Assembly: GCA_024509875.1 (NCBI GenBank)
Contig: JAMPIV010018959.1
Span: forward strand, 1 to 64,000
Origin: Oreohelix idahoensis
Taxonomy: Eukaryota; Mollusca; Gastropoda; Stylommatophora; Oreohelicidae
Reading direction: 5' to 3'
Length of the DNA stretch: 64,000 bases
Below the pieces are notes generated by a model. The model made no database searches, was not told the origin of the DNA, and was given only the letters and a program-made list of their open reading frames with translations. The position numbers were made by a program, and so were the translations under genes. Below, in pieces: positions 43,901 through 53,936 of the stretch; the first letter of the stretch is position 1, and each line of letters opens with the position of its first letter.

Positions 43901-45964
43901 GGGAAGATAACTGAGGATCATCCTCAAGACTGGGACAGAGTTTTACCTGCGGCCCTCTTCGCTTACAGAGAGGTACCCAATGAACATACGGGATTTTCTC
44001 CCTTTGAACTCGTCTTTGGCGCGCGTCCGCGTGGCCCTATGTCGTTGCTTCACGATCTCATAACATCTGACAATATTGACGATGACACAAAGTCATCCTA
44101 CGAATATGTCATCGCGTTGAGACAAAAGATTATCGAAGCATGCAAATTAGCAACTTCTTCTTCTGAATTTGCGAAACAGAAGGCAAGGCAATTTGCCAAT
44201 AAGAAGAGATGCTTACGACAACTTTGTCCTGGTGACAAAGCATTTGTATTACTACCTTGTAGGGAAAACAGATTACTTATTTCTTGGAAAGGTCCGTACG
44301 ATATAATATCGAAAATTTCCGATGTCGACTATATTGTCGATATTGATGGGAAGCATAAAACCTTCCACATCAATATGCTTACTGAATTCCATGAACGTCC
44401 GGATTATTTGCAACCCATTTTCCAAGCAACGGACAATTCTCCAGTACAACATGGTCATTACTCATCACTGTCCGTGATACAGGATGAGGAAACAAGTTTT
44501 TCAGATGTAAATCTTCCTCTTCCAATGATCCCACTTCATTCCAGTGAATCATGGAAGAACGTTACTGTCTCTCCTGATTTGTCTCTAGGAGAACAGCGAC
44601 AAGTTTCAACTATGTTGCAAACATTTCAGGATGTACTCACTGACATCCCTGGACAAACGAATGTCATTCAACATGACATTGTTCTAACTGACCATACTCC
44701 TATTAGGGTTAGACCTTATCCTATACCTATACATTTTCAAGCACAGGTCGAGAAAGAGTTGGATGAGATGATAGATTTGAAAATAATCGAACCATCCACC
44801 TCTGCATATTCTTCGCCGATGGTTATTGTGCGTAAAAAAGACAATAACATACGTCTTTGCGTTGACTATCGAAAATTGAATCAAGTAACGAAGTTCGATG
44901 CCGAACCTATGCCTTTACTGGAAGAGCTACTTACTCGACTCTCCAAATCTCATTTTTTCACTAAACTTGATTTGTCTAAAGGATATTGGCAAGTTCCTTT
45001 ATCTGAACGCGCCAAACCTCTCACGGCTTTTTCAACACCTAGAGGTTTGTTCCAATGGAATTTTATGCCTTTCGGTCTTATGAACGCACCAGCTACATTC
45101 GTACGCATGATGCGCCGAATCCTATCTTATCGGTCAGATGTCATTGCATATCTAGACGACATCTGTCTTTTCAGCGATACTTGGGAAGATCACTATTCAG
45201 GGTTAGATGAATTGCTGTCTACTTTGCGTGAGCACAACCTGACAGCGAAACCCTCTAAAGCCTATATTGGTTTTAGCGAAATTTCTTTCCTAGGCCACCG
45301 AGTTGGTCATGGTTTCCTAAAGACAGAGGACCATAATACTAGTAAGATACTTAACATCTCAATCCCTAAGACTAAAAAACAGGTGAGAAGTCTGTTAGGT
45401 CTTATTCAATTTTATGGCAGATTCATTCAGAATCTATCCTCTATCATGGCACCTCTCTCAACACTTCTAAAGAAAGGTTCGCCTAATGTGGTCCACTGGT
45501 CTCAGGAATGCCAATGCTCTCTGGATAAGATTAAAACACTGTTTTCAACACCACCTATTTTAGTGCTACCCACTAAAGATAAGACATTCGTTCTTCGTAG
45601 TGACGCTTCATCCACTGGGATTGGAGCGGCACTAATGCAAGAGTACTCTGGAACTCTGCATCCTGTAATGTATATTTCCAGAAAACTTAATGCGGCAGAA
45701 AGGAATTATTCGGTTTTAGACCGTGAGCTATTAGCTATGGTTTGGTCGATCCTCAAACTACAGAGATTCCTTCTAGGCGCACATTTCATAGTAGAAACCG
45801 ACCAAAAAGCTCTTACTGCTATACAGAGTAAGAATTTGAAGAGCTCGAGGTCTACTCGATATGCAATTGCTCTTCAACCTTTTCATTTCTCTGTGCGAGC
45901 TATTCGTGGATCAGATAATGTGATGGCAGACATTCTGTCAAGATGCCCACATGATTCCACATAA
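40982..45964 (+). CDS. Gag-Pol polyprotein, order Gag-PR-IN-RT-RNaseH
   Basis: This is one frame of 1660 codons. Residues about 30-180 form a charged coiled coil with EQKKLEREA-type repeats. A gypsy Gag core follows (about 195-375), then an Asn/Arg/Gly-rich RNA-binding-like stretch (about 385-510). A CPQC ... SCGH motif lies near 548. The retropepsin triad is in LFDSGCTT near 601. Integrase has an HHCC zinc region (about 790-836), then DD35E with AIDIIGPF (about D866), LSDHGTQ (about D926) and MVERLNR (about E962), and a GPY/F-like module (SWKGPYDI). RT follows, with DLSKGYWQ and YLDD near 1390. RNase H ends the protein (RSDASSTGIG, DRELLAM, VETDQKAL). Typical gypsy elements have integrase last; the Gmr1 group has it before RT. 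ATG 40982 or the in-frame ATG at 40994 could start it. No frameshift separates Gag from Pol. Confidence 0.95.
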   Translation: MLDIMSTLEYFITQGKALDKTGQQLEQWAVAQYDKALAAEEKRLAAEERKAMAEEKRLEREAEAAAEQKKLQMQVEERRFEAEQKKLEREAAAEQKKLEREAAAEQKRLDSEAEQKKLEREAAAEQKRLDSEAEQKRLDREAEQKRLDREAEQKRLDAEEKKAIREHEFELEKLRLTSMSNVNQASSGNGKPSTYKVKVPPFNQSSDDITFWLDRFERSCRTHNVDKSQYANQLSENLKGESLTRLCLVGEADKDNYDVIRAALIKKYQLSEEGYRLLFKTMVPETGVEFSEFTAKARLTVDRWIELSKTEKTYEGLMDLLLRDKIMSCVNKPFLEFIHERKPKSLKEMEEYCSQYVTAHPDVTFGNTKIKESMPVASATPYNPNYSHRFQGPQNRFDKKGNHNSYQNQGNQSFQGSSSKNWRRPDSSRHRGGHNYRNFRRGSNYRNYQGYPSWSQQDHNYRDTHYNEYDNGNQGNYDSNPNRGYNRGNNNYRGDNNRGRSQNKRHKPHFQANSAQQESHEAYKQSKDNNDASNMACAAFDFGRASQCPQCKTLFEPTTVSTLSCGHPLPALPASVAHDGRGSLVLHKGLVNNNPVSVLFDSGCTTIGVRQSLVDPSRATGQVVKCVTFGGTLEKYSTAIIRIATPFFTGDVHACLLPNPIADLIIGRIHGVKECTPQQISTWERQNMQIANAVVTRAQALNMPQTSSTEDNEVHNQDNPLVISRDSFIKQQEDDPTLKKFFILATKGDPNKDTSRKSWITKKNGVLVRMVQDSITSSHSQILVPKNLRVKILQHAHDSQCAGHMGFSRTKSRVLAAFFWPLVNKDIRIYCRSCKVCQEVKSKGPRHAAPIQAADIPIRPFQKMAIDIIGPFKIKSARGHQFILTCVDMCTRWPEAIPLKSITTADIADALWLIFSRLGFPGEILSDHGTQLISDTMSQVMSTLQIDRSLSSIYHPMSNGMVERLNRTLKNLLGKITEDHPQDWDRVLPAALFAYREVPNEHTGFSPFELVFGARPRGPMSLLHDLITSDNIDDDTKSSYEYVIALRQKIIEACKLATSSSEFAKQKARQFANKKRCLRQLCPGDKAFVLLPCRENRLLISWKGPYDIISKISDVDYIVDIDGKHKTFHINMLTEFHERPDYLQPIFQATDNSPVQHGHYSSLSVIQDEETSFSDVNLPLPMIPLHSSESWKNVTVSPDLSLGEQRQVSTMLQTFQDVLTDIPGQTNVIQHDIVLTDHTPIRVRPYPIPIHFQAQVEKELDEMIDLKIIEPSTSAYSSPMVIVRKKDNNIRLCVDYRKLNQVTKFDAEPMPLLEELLTRLSKSHFFTKLDLSKGYWQVPLSERAKPLTAFSTPRGLFQWNFMPFGLMNAPATFVRMMRRILSYRSDVIAYLDDICLFSDTWEDHYSGLDELLSTLREHNLTAKPSKAYIGFSEISFLGHRVGHGFLKTEDHNTSKILNISIPKTKKQVRSLLGLIQFYGRFIQNLSSIMAPLSTLLKKGSPNVVHWSQECQCSLDKIKTLFSTPPILVLPTKDKTFVLRSDASSTGIGAALMQEYSGTLHPVMYISRKLNAAERNYSVLDRELLAMVWSILKLQRFLLGAHFIVETDQKALTAIQSKNLKSSRSTRYAIALQPFHFSVRAIRGSDNVMADILSRCPHDST

Positions 45965-46430
45965 CTATTAGGGCTTAGACTTCTTGATATGTCTAGTTCT
46001 ATAGTAGTTCCTTTTCTATATCATGATAGATACACATTTGTAATTTAATAATATAATGATTGTATCACTACATAGCGGTTCATTGATGTTTATTCACCGC
46101 TGTGCTTTGATGATTTTTTCTTCATAAATCATAAATTTAAGATATCTAATACGAAATGATGATATGAATTTTTTAGGCATTGTGTAATTGCCAGAATTGT
46201 ATTATACTTTGATGACACCTTCCTGGAAAAATATACTTGTAGAGAAATAATTTCTCTCAGTTTATGAGACACATTCTCACCAGTCGCTCCATAAGTCGAC
46301 TTAGCCTCATATTAGGCGTTATAGGTATTCCTGATATTTTCATCTGCGCATTATTCATGCGTTGTGAGCCTATTGTACGTTGCTCCTAGATGTATTTCAA
46401 AAAAAAAAAAATGTTCCATTTTTTTTTCCC

Positions 46431-46447
46431 GGGAGGTGTGGTAAGAC
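46431..46447 (+). promoter_or_regulatory. Purine-rich tract before the right LTR
   Basis: The sequence gggaggtgtggtaagac directly precedes the right LTR in the polypurine-tract position. Confidence 0.55.
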
Positions 46448-47924
46448 TGTTACGTGCAGTCTTTGATATCTTACAATATTATACATAGGTAATTTTTTAG
46501 TGCTTAAGGGAAAGTCATTATTGAGTTACTTCCCTTGAAAGTTGTGTCGGCTCTTTCGATCAAACTCCGCGGATAAATCCATTTTACTGCGATTTATTCG
46601 TTGTTTGGGTAATAATAGATTGTTCTTGCTTCAGAATATCTATGGCCTGAATTTATGTGTATTGTTTGTCTGAGTAGGACGAGTCTGTCTTATATCTGTA
46701 TATCTTTACATATCTAAGTCGAACTATATGTTCTGTTGTCTCTAGAGAGGTCAAAGGCTATTCGGCGGATGTGTCGCTAGAGTGTGGTGTGATTTGGCTT
46801 CGTCCCGATAGGGACTGTGTTTTTCTATGTCGGCCCGTCGCCGGGAAAAAGTGATCTCAGTATTTGTGGGGAAAGTGATAGTCGTCTAACCTATCGTGTA
46901 TGCTTTACCCCAGTGTTTATTCGTATTGCCAAGGAATGGCAGTTTCATATTTCCTATACCAAGGTAATCAAAGATACTCTTATGAACTCTCGATCGAAGC
47001 CACCATTTTCGATAGTTACGATTTGAATGTCTAAGAGAATATATTTGACTCGATGAAAACGACTTCGATTCCTAGCAGCACTATATCCTGTAGATTGCAG
47101 TCAATTGTTCATGATCAAATCTACAGAGCAATGAAATGTTTTATGAATGACTAACTTTAGGACAGATTCATTATCTGTATCCAAACGTGAGTGACAGCTC
47201 ACGAGTGAAGCCATCTTGGAACCAAAACATGTAGTGACTTTCAAGAAGAGAAAAGGGATGCCCGTATTATCGCTTGTTTAGTCCAGAGATCACTGCTACA
47301 CATGAGAACCCATTATTAGCGGTTCAATATTATTATATGGAAAAATATGTGCTGAACATTATGTTGAAGAATCGTCGCTAGACGAGATTAGGTTTAGAAG
47401 CCATCTGAAATATTGTTTATAAGCTGACGTGCTCAGTCAGTGAAGTCAGATGATATATGTATGGGCGATACTGAGTGCTTGGCTACTGACAGTCCATTAT
47501 ACACTTATTCTACATGAGTGCCCATGTAACATTGCAAGACCATTTATCCACTGTACTATGATGTATTATGGCAACCTGTGATTTGTCACTATCTGTGCTG
47601 TCGAGTGTGTACGTCCAATTAAACTTTAGAAAAGGTACACAGTCGTTGGTGTCGATGACTTCCAGCCATACATGAGTGTGAGAAAAGAACATTTTTTGTC
47701 AACACCACGAACCTTTATCATCATTCGCACATTATACACTCAATCCATGTCTACACACCACTGCGTAGGTCAAGTTGACATTCCATACACTACAGTGGAG
47801 CAAACAACACCATAGAGATCTTATCAACTGATGATGATGATGATGTCTGCTTCCATCCACTTATATCTATCTTTTGGTGGATATCATTAACGGGAATAAA
47901 AATCCAACGTTATCAACCTTATCA
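46448..47924 (+). repeat. Right LTR of the gypsy element
   Basis: It is near-identical to the left LTR, with small indels around 46820-46890 and a few substitutions. It is followed at once by cacgt. Confidence 0.96.
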
Positions 47925-47929
47925 CACGT

Positions 47930-48192
47930 GGTTGTAGGAATTGTATGTATCCTGCTACAAATACAGAGAGATAGAAAATCAAGTGGTTTGGTCAGCTCAT
48001 GAGTATGGAGCCCGATAAATGACTACTATTTTCTTACAACAGTTAAAGATCTGGTTTCAGAACACGCAGAAGACCAAGAGGCAGGTGGATTGACAAAATG
48101 ATATAAACACGGGTCAATGCGACACACTTGACCTGGGAAAGATAACATAAGCACCCCTCAGCCGTTCACGGGGAAATTGAACCGGATGCTCA
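47930..48192 (+). mobile_element. RTE-like LINE C-terminal fragment
   Basis: Broken frames resemble the LINE ending with a W-x-H ... gRPRgRW pattern (tttggtcagctcatgagtat, agaagaccaagaggcaggtg, acacacttgacctgggaaag). It is highly decayed. Confidence 0.55.
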
Positions 48193-48302
48193 AATTATAC
48201 AGGATTCAAGAAACACCTACGGGTTGAGCTCTGCAACTTGTCTATAATTGTTGTCTGTGCTTCATTACGTTCAGTATCAGACCACAAAGTCTTTTGTTTT
48301 TG

Positions 48303-48370
48303 GACATGCGCCCTAATATAACCGACTAGGTTGAACGGAACGCGCCTCGAAGAAACGAGGCAATTTTTTT
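48303..48370 (+). repeat. Short dispersed repeat Z, copy 2
   Basis: It matches 31797-31873. The nearby 93-codon ORF (48331-48612) has no recognised domain. Confidence 0.6.
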
Positions 48371-48639
48371 TAAAATTCACAATGTTTATTCGAGTATTTT
48401 GGATTTCAGTAACTCCCGAATCCCGGTGTAGCAATGCATTTCGAAATGATGTATGTCTGTATACATGTCGATCTGTCTGTGAAAGGAGAACCTCTGAGGT
48501 AGATATGAAGAAAGGAAGAAGAAACAAGACAAAGAAAGACAAAGGAATAGAGAATGGTCAACCAGCAAGCCACAATTGTGGTCCTATAGAAGATACTACC
48601 TTCGTTGAGTGAAGTGTTAGAGACTTCAAAATACTAGGT

Positions 48640-48790
48640 CCAGCATCGAGAGATGGAGTTATCAGTTTCCTTCCTCGCTGCCTTTTCCTTCCTTAAGAGC
48701 AGAGTTAGGTATACATTTACAGCTGTGTAGTAAGAAGGAATAATCCATCTATACTGGTGCCATCTGTTAGCAACTTGAGACCTGTATAAT
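48640..48790 (-). repeat. SINE B, partial copy
   Basis: The minus strand reads ctgtaaatgtatacctaact, then ctgctcttaaggaaggaaaa and ggcagcgaggaagg, matching 63065-63125. Confidence 0.7.
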
Positions 48791-49319
48791 TTATGTGCAA
48801 CTTCTCGTTACAAAGAATAAGAAGAGACGCATTAAACGTAGACTGGGGTGTTCTATTCAATATCAACGTTTATTTATTACCAAACTAGAATGTATTCATG
48901 TCTATATATTGACAGGCGAAGAATTATAACCAACGTTTTAACCTTTCACCAATGGCAGCACAAATTGGAAGCCTGAGGATCTTGTTTAGAACTCGTTTTG
49001 TTGACTCTGAATTTAGTTATTTTACATATCTTTTAAGTTTGAAAAATAATTTTGTTCTTCATTTCAAGGGATGTAATTCGTCCCTCGCTGACCAAGGGAA
49101 ATAATAAGACAATAAAGAACATACTTGACTATGTGTGATTATATGATATCTTACTAATGCTTTTTCCCCATTTATTATTTTAAAATATAATAAATATGCA
49201 GCTATCTGTTTTCAAATGTGATTTAAAATAAACATAATGTTTGTGATTCTTACCTTCATACATCCGTGAGTCGGCTTGTACTACAAATATAAAGTATTAT
49301 GAAACATCAATGTTTATCA
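48791..49319. other. Unassigned AT-rich interval
   Basis: Nothing recognised. Confidence 0.35.
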
Positions 49320-50655
49320 GTCAGGCGGTCGTGACGCCCTCTGACTGCATTATAAAAAAAGCATGTACTGCTGTTAATAGCATTGGCGAGGTGTCTGGTA
49401 GTGTCTTGGGAATTGAATTAAGCATAATGGCTATGAAAATGTCTGTTTTTTGTTTTGTATGTGTGTCCAGTATGTCTTGTAAGATTTTCTGTGCTGATAT
49501 AATTGTACTAAATTTATAGAAAATATGTTCCTCACTTTCTTGCGCATTTGCCTGGCACATCTTGCATCGTGATTTTCGTTTTAATCTGTGTGCTGCTCTT
49601 TCTGTGCCTGGTGTCATGTTATATAAAAGTCGATATGTGACTTCTCTGGCTTTTGGTGCGATGCTTTTGTTGTGAAGATCGGTGAAAATCTCAGTTTAAT
49701 CTGTTATAAAGTAATTGTAACCCATTTAATTCTAAGGTGTAAAGGTGGTGCTTGTAACCCGACTAAGTGTTTGTAAATGTTGTTTGTTTTCTGGTTAATT
49801 GAATTTCGTGTCCTCTGATGCATGTCTTGTAAAACGGTGGTAGTGGGCCGAAATGATGTGGGACATTGTTCTTTAGTGGTCTCAGTCTAGCAAGTCTAAG
49901 CCCTACGTAGTAATGGGCTAATGTGTGTTGTTCTGGGTCTCTTATTATATTTCCCACATGCCTGACTCGAAGTGCCTTTATTTTTGTTCCTATATCCTGG
50001 AGGGCAATTCCTCCGAATCGTTTCTCTTGCATGAGTGTTTGATGTTTAATGCTAAATAAATTGTGCCCAAAAACAAAACGCCTAATCTCCTTGTTTATCT
50101 CTGTTACCGCGGGAGCCGCGCTGGTATAATGGTTACCACATTGCGCTGGCGATCAGGTGTTCAAGGTTCAAGTCCAGGCGTGAGAACTTGAAGCAGTGTC
50201 ACCAACCGGGATTTTCGACTGAATAACCTGAACGGCTCCTGAGATAAACTCTCTGTGGATGGGAAGGAGCAAAGCTCCTGACCGGGTTGGAAGGAAAGTC
50301 CACTGGCTCCCCAGGCTCGCAATGACATGTCATTGGGCCGAAGGGCTGAAAGCCCAAGTGCCGCTGGTTAAGAAAAAAAAATAATAAATCTTTGTTACCG
50401 TTTGTTGTGGAGGGTCAAAGACATTAGCAATATAAATTATTTTTGGAATAATAAAGCAGTTCACTTTTGCACTTCTGGAAAAAATGGTTGTACTTTTGTA
50501 TTTGTAGCGGTGTAGCGTGTCTGTGATATGTGCGTCAATGTTCTGCCATGTGACCATGTGTGTGCGGTTTGGGTGAGATGGGAAGTATATACCGTGTAGT
50601 TTCATGTTTGTTGTTGACGTTAAATCAAATGGAAAATCGCTTCGTTTTTCCATCT
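49320..50655 (-). pseudogene. L1/Tx1-like LINE ORF2, C-terminal remnant split by a SINE
   Basis: From 50653 the minus strand reads WQNIDAHITDTLHRYKYKST, then AKVNCFIIPKIIYIANVFDPP. The SINE at 50110-50387 interrupts it. It continues with EKRFGGIALQDIGTKIKALR, RHVGNIIRDPEQHTLAHYY, then a frame change, and later the Cys motif CKMCQANAQESEEHIFY. This C-terminal order (long helical region, GG[IL].L.DI, then CxxC...H) is typical of L1-like ORF2. No RT core remains. Confidence 0.75.
50110..50387 (+). repeat. SINE C, full-length tRNA-derived SINE with target duplication
   Basis: The A-box-like region (gctggtataatggttacc) and B box (ggttcaagtcc) lie in the first 75 bp, and the 3' end is A-rich (aagaaaaaaaaataata). 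The 13-bp flanks atctctgttaccg (50097-50109) and atctttgttaccg (50388-50400) are a one-mismatch target duplication. It interrupts the LINE remnant. A free tRNA gene is excluded by the lack of a cloverleaf 3' half. Confidence 0.9.
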
Positions 50656-50659
50656 GTCT

Positions 50660-52069
50660 ATCCCCATAATTGTAGACTTCTGAACGTTTAATTTTTCGTT
50701 ATTTAGTTATGTCGCATTAAATCAGTATTTGAGTACAAAGTTATCCGCCCACATCTTTTCCTATAAATGTTCCTCCAGCGAGCGACGCGCATTTTAAAAT
50801 CTGTCCTCTACCCCTAGCTACCTGTAACGCAGGTCCAGGATCCTTGACACGCCAAATATTCTTAAATTCAAACCTTTAGTTTACACAAAGGTCACTATCC
50901 TACCCCCTTTTCACCCCCACCCCCACTGCTAATTACGATGTACTCCATCACCTGTGTCTTTTTTTCTTTCTTCCTAACTTCCTCACCCTCTTTAACACAC
51001 ATCCTCATCCTCCCCCTCCTCCCCACACACACAACGTTAAAGGGGGGTACTCCATCACCCAATATTTTTATCTAGAGTACACGTGTGAGAGTGTGTGCAT
51101 GTTAAAAATTTTTCATCCTCCCTTAAGACGGACGATGCAGAAGTAAGCGTATTTTTTTTTAATAGGATAATTTTTGCTCAAGTCAACAGCAGACCGTGTG
51201 GTCATCGGTCAAAATACGTTGGTGTCTACAATAAAAAAAATAAATAAATAAATAAAAAAACTGAGTTGGAAAATGTTCCAAAGAAATGTTAATGCGGAAC
51301 TTGGCCGTTCCCGCCAGTTTTTAAATCTATGGAGCGCTGTGACGCGTTGAAGATTTACGAGCAACCGTGTCAGAAAAATGCAATTACAGGACTCGGAAAG
51401 TCAGGAATGCTGGCATTGAAAGTCGTCAAACAGCGGTCTTTGTAAATAGTGGTAGTGGAAATCGGTTTAAGTGTGCATAAGTGTGTTTGTGAGAGCGATA
51501 GGTACTTTATTTTCCACTGTGAATATCCTATTCTTTAACATTATTTGAAGCCAAATTTAATTTTACTCTACTCATCTTGAGAAATTGAATAAGTAAGCCA
51601 AATAACATATGGGTGCAAGTATAAATGTGTATGTGAAAAAAAAAATGCCACAAAAAATAACTTTTATTTGTTTGTTTGACCCCCTCCCCCCCCGCCCCCC
51701 CCCCCTCCCCTCCCCCTTCCCCCCTGAAATAATTTTCAGGTCTCATAAAATCTAATGCTCGTGGTACCTTAGCGTGACCAGTAAGTTGTAAATATAATAA
51801 TTCAATAAAAGTTGTCAATGCTCTTTTGAGTAGAGAATGATTTTTCTCTGTGGATCTGTTTATGTTGGCCAACTTACTAGCCTACACTTTTTGTGTGGTT
51901 CTCCCTCTCCACAAAGAATATCAACCTTAATTCATGTCAGTAGTGTAGTCAGAAGAAACTTCAGTTTTTCCTTTTCTTTTTATTTTAAAATTTCCCAACT
52001 TAATTTTTGTGTGTGTGTACCTTATCCAAGTAGGCCTAAAAGTCTTATCACAAATTTGTACTCTACAAG
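50660..52069. other. Unassigned interval with C-rich low-complexity tracts
   Basis: Pyrimidine-rich stretches lie at about 50900-51020 and a C-run at about 51679-51722. Short A-rich tracts occur. No gene was recognised. Confidence 0.4.
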
Positions 52070-52292
52070 ATGCTATTGAAATATGGAATGCGCAAGGGTG
52101 AACACGGTCCTACCGCGCACTGCCATACAGGGCTGCTCGGTCACTGCCCACCACTGTGAGCTAACATAGCCCGGCGTGCAAAGTTTCCCAAATGTCTTTT
52201 TGCAATCACGATCGTATGCGGAACTCCTAGCGACCTCTCGCGGAACCCTAGGGTTCCGTGGAGCCCTGTTTGAGAACCCCTGTTTTATTCTA
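52070..52292 (-). mobile_element. hAT-like terminal fragment inserted in LINE sequence
   Basis: The minus strand starts caggggttctcaaacagggc, a common hAT terminus, directly after the LINE block tgcgtagaataaa. The opposite terminus was not identified. Confidence 0.55.
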
Positions 52293-52385
52293 CGCAAGCA
52301 CGTATTTATGAAAGTCTGTAGCTTCGTGGTTGTAGGTTTTGTGGTCTCCCATGTTTCAGAGCTATACAAAACTTCCGAGAGATTT
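52293..52385 (-). mobile_element. RTE-like LINE (family 2) fragment
   Basis: The blocks ttattctacgcaagcac, tgaaagtctgtagctt and cccatgtttcagagc match 22800-22870. Confidence 0.8.
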
Positions 52386-53004
52386 GAAGGTAATCATTAG
52401 TTGTATAATTCATAAATGGTAATGTTATATTGTATAACTCAACATTTCAAAGAACACGATGAGAAAGTAGTAAACAGACTAGAGCAGCGGTTGGCAACCG
52501 GTCGTATTGATCTACCTGTCGACCCTTAAGGCATCATTTGGTAGATCTCTAGCGATGGAGGGAGAAAACAATAATGTTTAAAATTGGCAAATATTGTACT
52601 AACCCTTTCCCACCGGCACTTAAAAGCGCTGTGTTATTCAGGTTTAAAGATACTTTCGTCGCATTCCCTGCGAAAACCCACACATTAACTTTCTAAAATT
52701 CAGTTTATTTGTGAATTCTATAAGATAAAAAGCAATAATTTCTAGGGAAAATGTTAACATTCCGTGAAATATTTAGTTTTAATTTTCCACAGCTCTGCTA
52801 AAGATATTGTAGGATGCATGTCGCAGTTGAGATGAAAGTTACATATACGCTAGATTTATTCCAAATTCCAGATAAACGGAAACCGTTCAGCAGGCATGAT
52901 TTGATCAAAGTAGATCTTTAGAGAGGACAGTGTTCCTAAAGTATATTCCGACAGCTCCAGGTGTTGCTTACCATTGGACTTGAGTGTTCCATGTAACACG
53001 ATCG
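52386..53004. other. Unassigned interval
   Basis: A string resembling a hAT terminus (gcagcggttggcaaccgg) lies at 52485-52502. No partner end was found. Confidence 0.35.
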
Positions 53005-53010
53005 TTTATT
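53005..53010 (-). terminator. Possible polyadenylation signal for the 53.1-kb ORF
   Basis: AATAAA on the minus strand, about 84 bp beyond the stop codon at 53094. Confidence 0.4.
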
Positions 53011-53093
53011 ACCTAATAGCAGTATACAAGTTGTAAATGTGTACACGGTAGGCCTACACACACGCTTTTGTGAGTTTTATCTGTGGCATGATT

Positions 53094-53936
53094 TCAACCG
53101 CTTTGCTTCGAGTCCTTTGATTGGCGAAATTTTTTGAACAATGGCCTTTGACCTCTCGCTGGGGGATATAGTGAGTGGCTAATGGGATCGTAGACCAAAC
53201 CTCTGACGTCATTCTTTCTGGACACGGGAATGACTGCTTTTCCGTTTCCGTCTTTGATGTGTCCTAGTAACGGTTCCTTCTTAGGTTTATCTGCTCTTGT
53301 CATGTAGACCTTTACGGGGCCGAGAAGAGCCGTAAAGGCACAATAACAGCAACCATTCCTACACGGTAGCGACATCTTTATAGCTAGTCTGTTGGGATCA
53401 TCTTCAAAACTGAATCTCCGCCGCTTACTCTTGTGCCGTGCTTGCGGTGAAGCTGATATTAGCGTTGTTGACGATACAACGCTCATTCTTGCTGTTTTCA
53501 GCCTCGGCTTGTGTATTGGTGAGCAAGCAGCAGTTCTGGAGGTCGAAAGTGGGACATTCGTTGACGTAAGAAACTGTTTGCTAACATTCACTGGTTGATG
53601 ATTAATTGCTGGACTTGCTCTCGGCGACGATGGCGTGGAGTGGATTGTGTGATTTGTAGTGTCTTTGATAACGATTTCCGGGAGATGAAGAATGGATTTC
53701 GACTTGATATCGGAGTTCAAATAAAGGGCGGCGTCTATTAGTGGTTTGTTGCTATAGATAACGCTGCTGAGTGATCGTATGCCAGCGCTTGGCTGGAAAT
53801 CGTCAAGTTGGCGACTAATGGTAAGATCTAAGTTTATATTACTAAATGGTGACGAATCTCTCCTGTTGACATAAGCACTTGTTTGAAGTCTATATCCAGA
53901 AAATTGGCCAACGTCTCGTTTTTCTTGTCGTGCCAT
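53094..53936 (-). CDS. Hypothetical intronless protein, 280 residues
   Basis: I do not recognise this protein. It is basic and largely hydrophilic, with no signal peptide and no clear membrane segment. Residues 1-155 are Ser/Thr/Pro/Asn-rich and probably disordered. A basic patch (KSKRRRFSFEDD) lies near 167-180 and could be a nuclear signal or kinase site. The C-terminal half is more structured: a Cys cluster (PCRNGCCYCAF) near 192-202, then GPVKVYMTRADKPKKEP and HSLYPPARGQRPLF. No repeat or transposon motif was seen in it, and composition is protein-like over the full length, which favours a real, perhaps lineage-specific gene. A chance ORF or processed copy is possible. Confidence 0.5.
   Translation of the reverse strand: MARQEKRDVGQFSGYRLQTSAYVNRRDSSPFSNINLDLTISRQLDDFQPSAGIRSLSSVIYSNKPLIDAALYLNSDIKSKSILHLPEIVIKDTTNHTIHSTPSSPRASPAINHQPVNVSKQFLTSTNVPLSTSRTAACSPIHKPRLKTARMSVVSSTTLISASPQARHKSKRRRFSFEDDPNRLAIKMSLPCRNGCCYCAFTALLGPVKVYMTRADKPKKEPLLGHIKDGNGKAVIPVSRKNDVRGLVYDPISHSLYPPARGQRPLFKKFRQSKDSKQSG

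Larger units (their letters stand above)
38400..47924 (+). mobile_element. Complete, young Ty3/gypsy element with integrase before RT (Gmr1-like)
   Basis: LTRs of 1480 and 1477 bp (38400-39879 and 46448-47924) flank a 6.6-kb interior. The target duplication is cacgt (38395-38399 and 47925-47929). I count about eight substitutions between the LTRs, so the copy is recent. The single 1660-codon ORF is uninterrupted and all catalytic motifs are present, so it may be active. Confidence 0.96.

Noticed and set aside
48331..48612. 93-codon ORF as a small secreted Cys-containing peptide
   Set aside because: There is no signal peptide, the start overlaps repeat Z, and the C-terminus is simple Lys-rich sequence.
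50110..50190. tRNA gene
   Set aside because: A and B boxes are present but the cloverleaf 3' half is not, and the unit extends to an A-rich tail inside a target duplication; it is a SINE.
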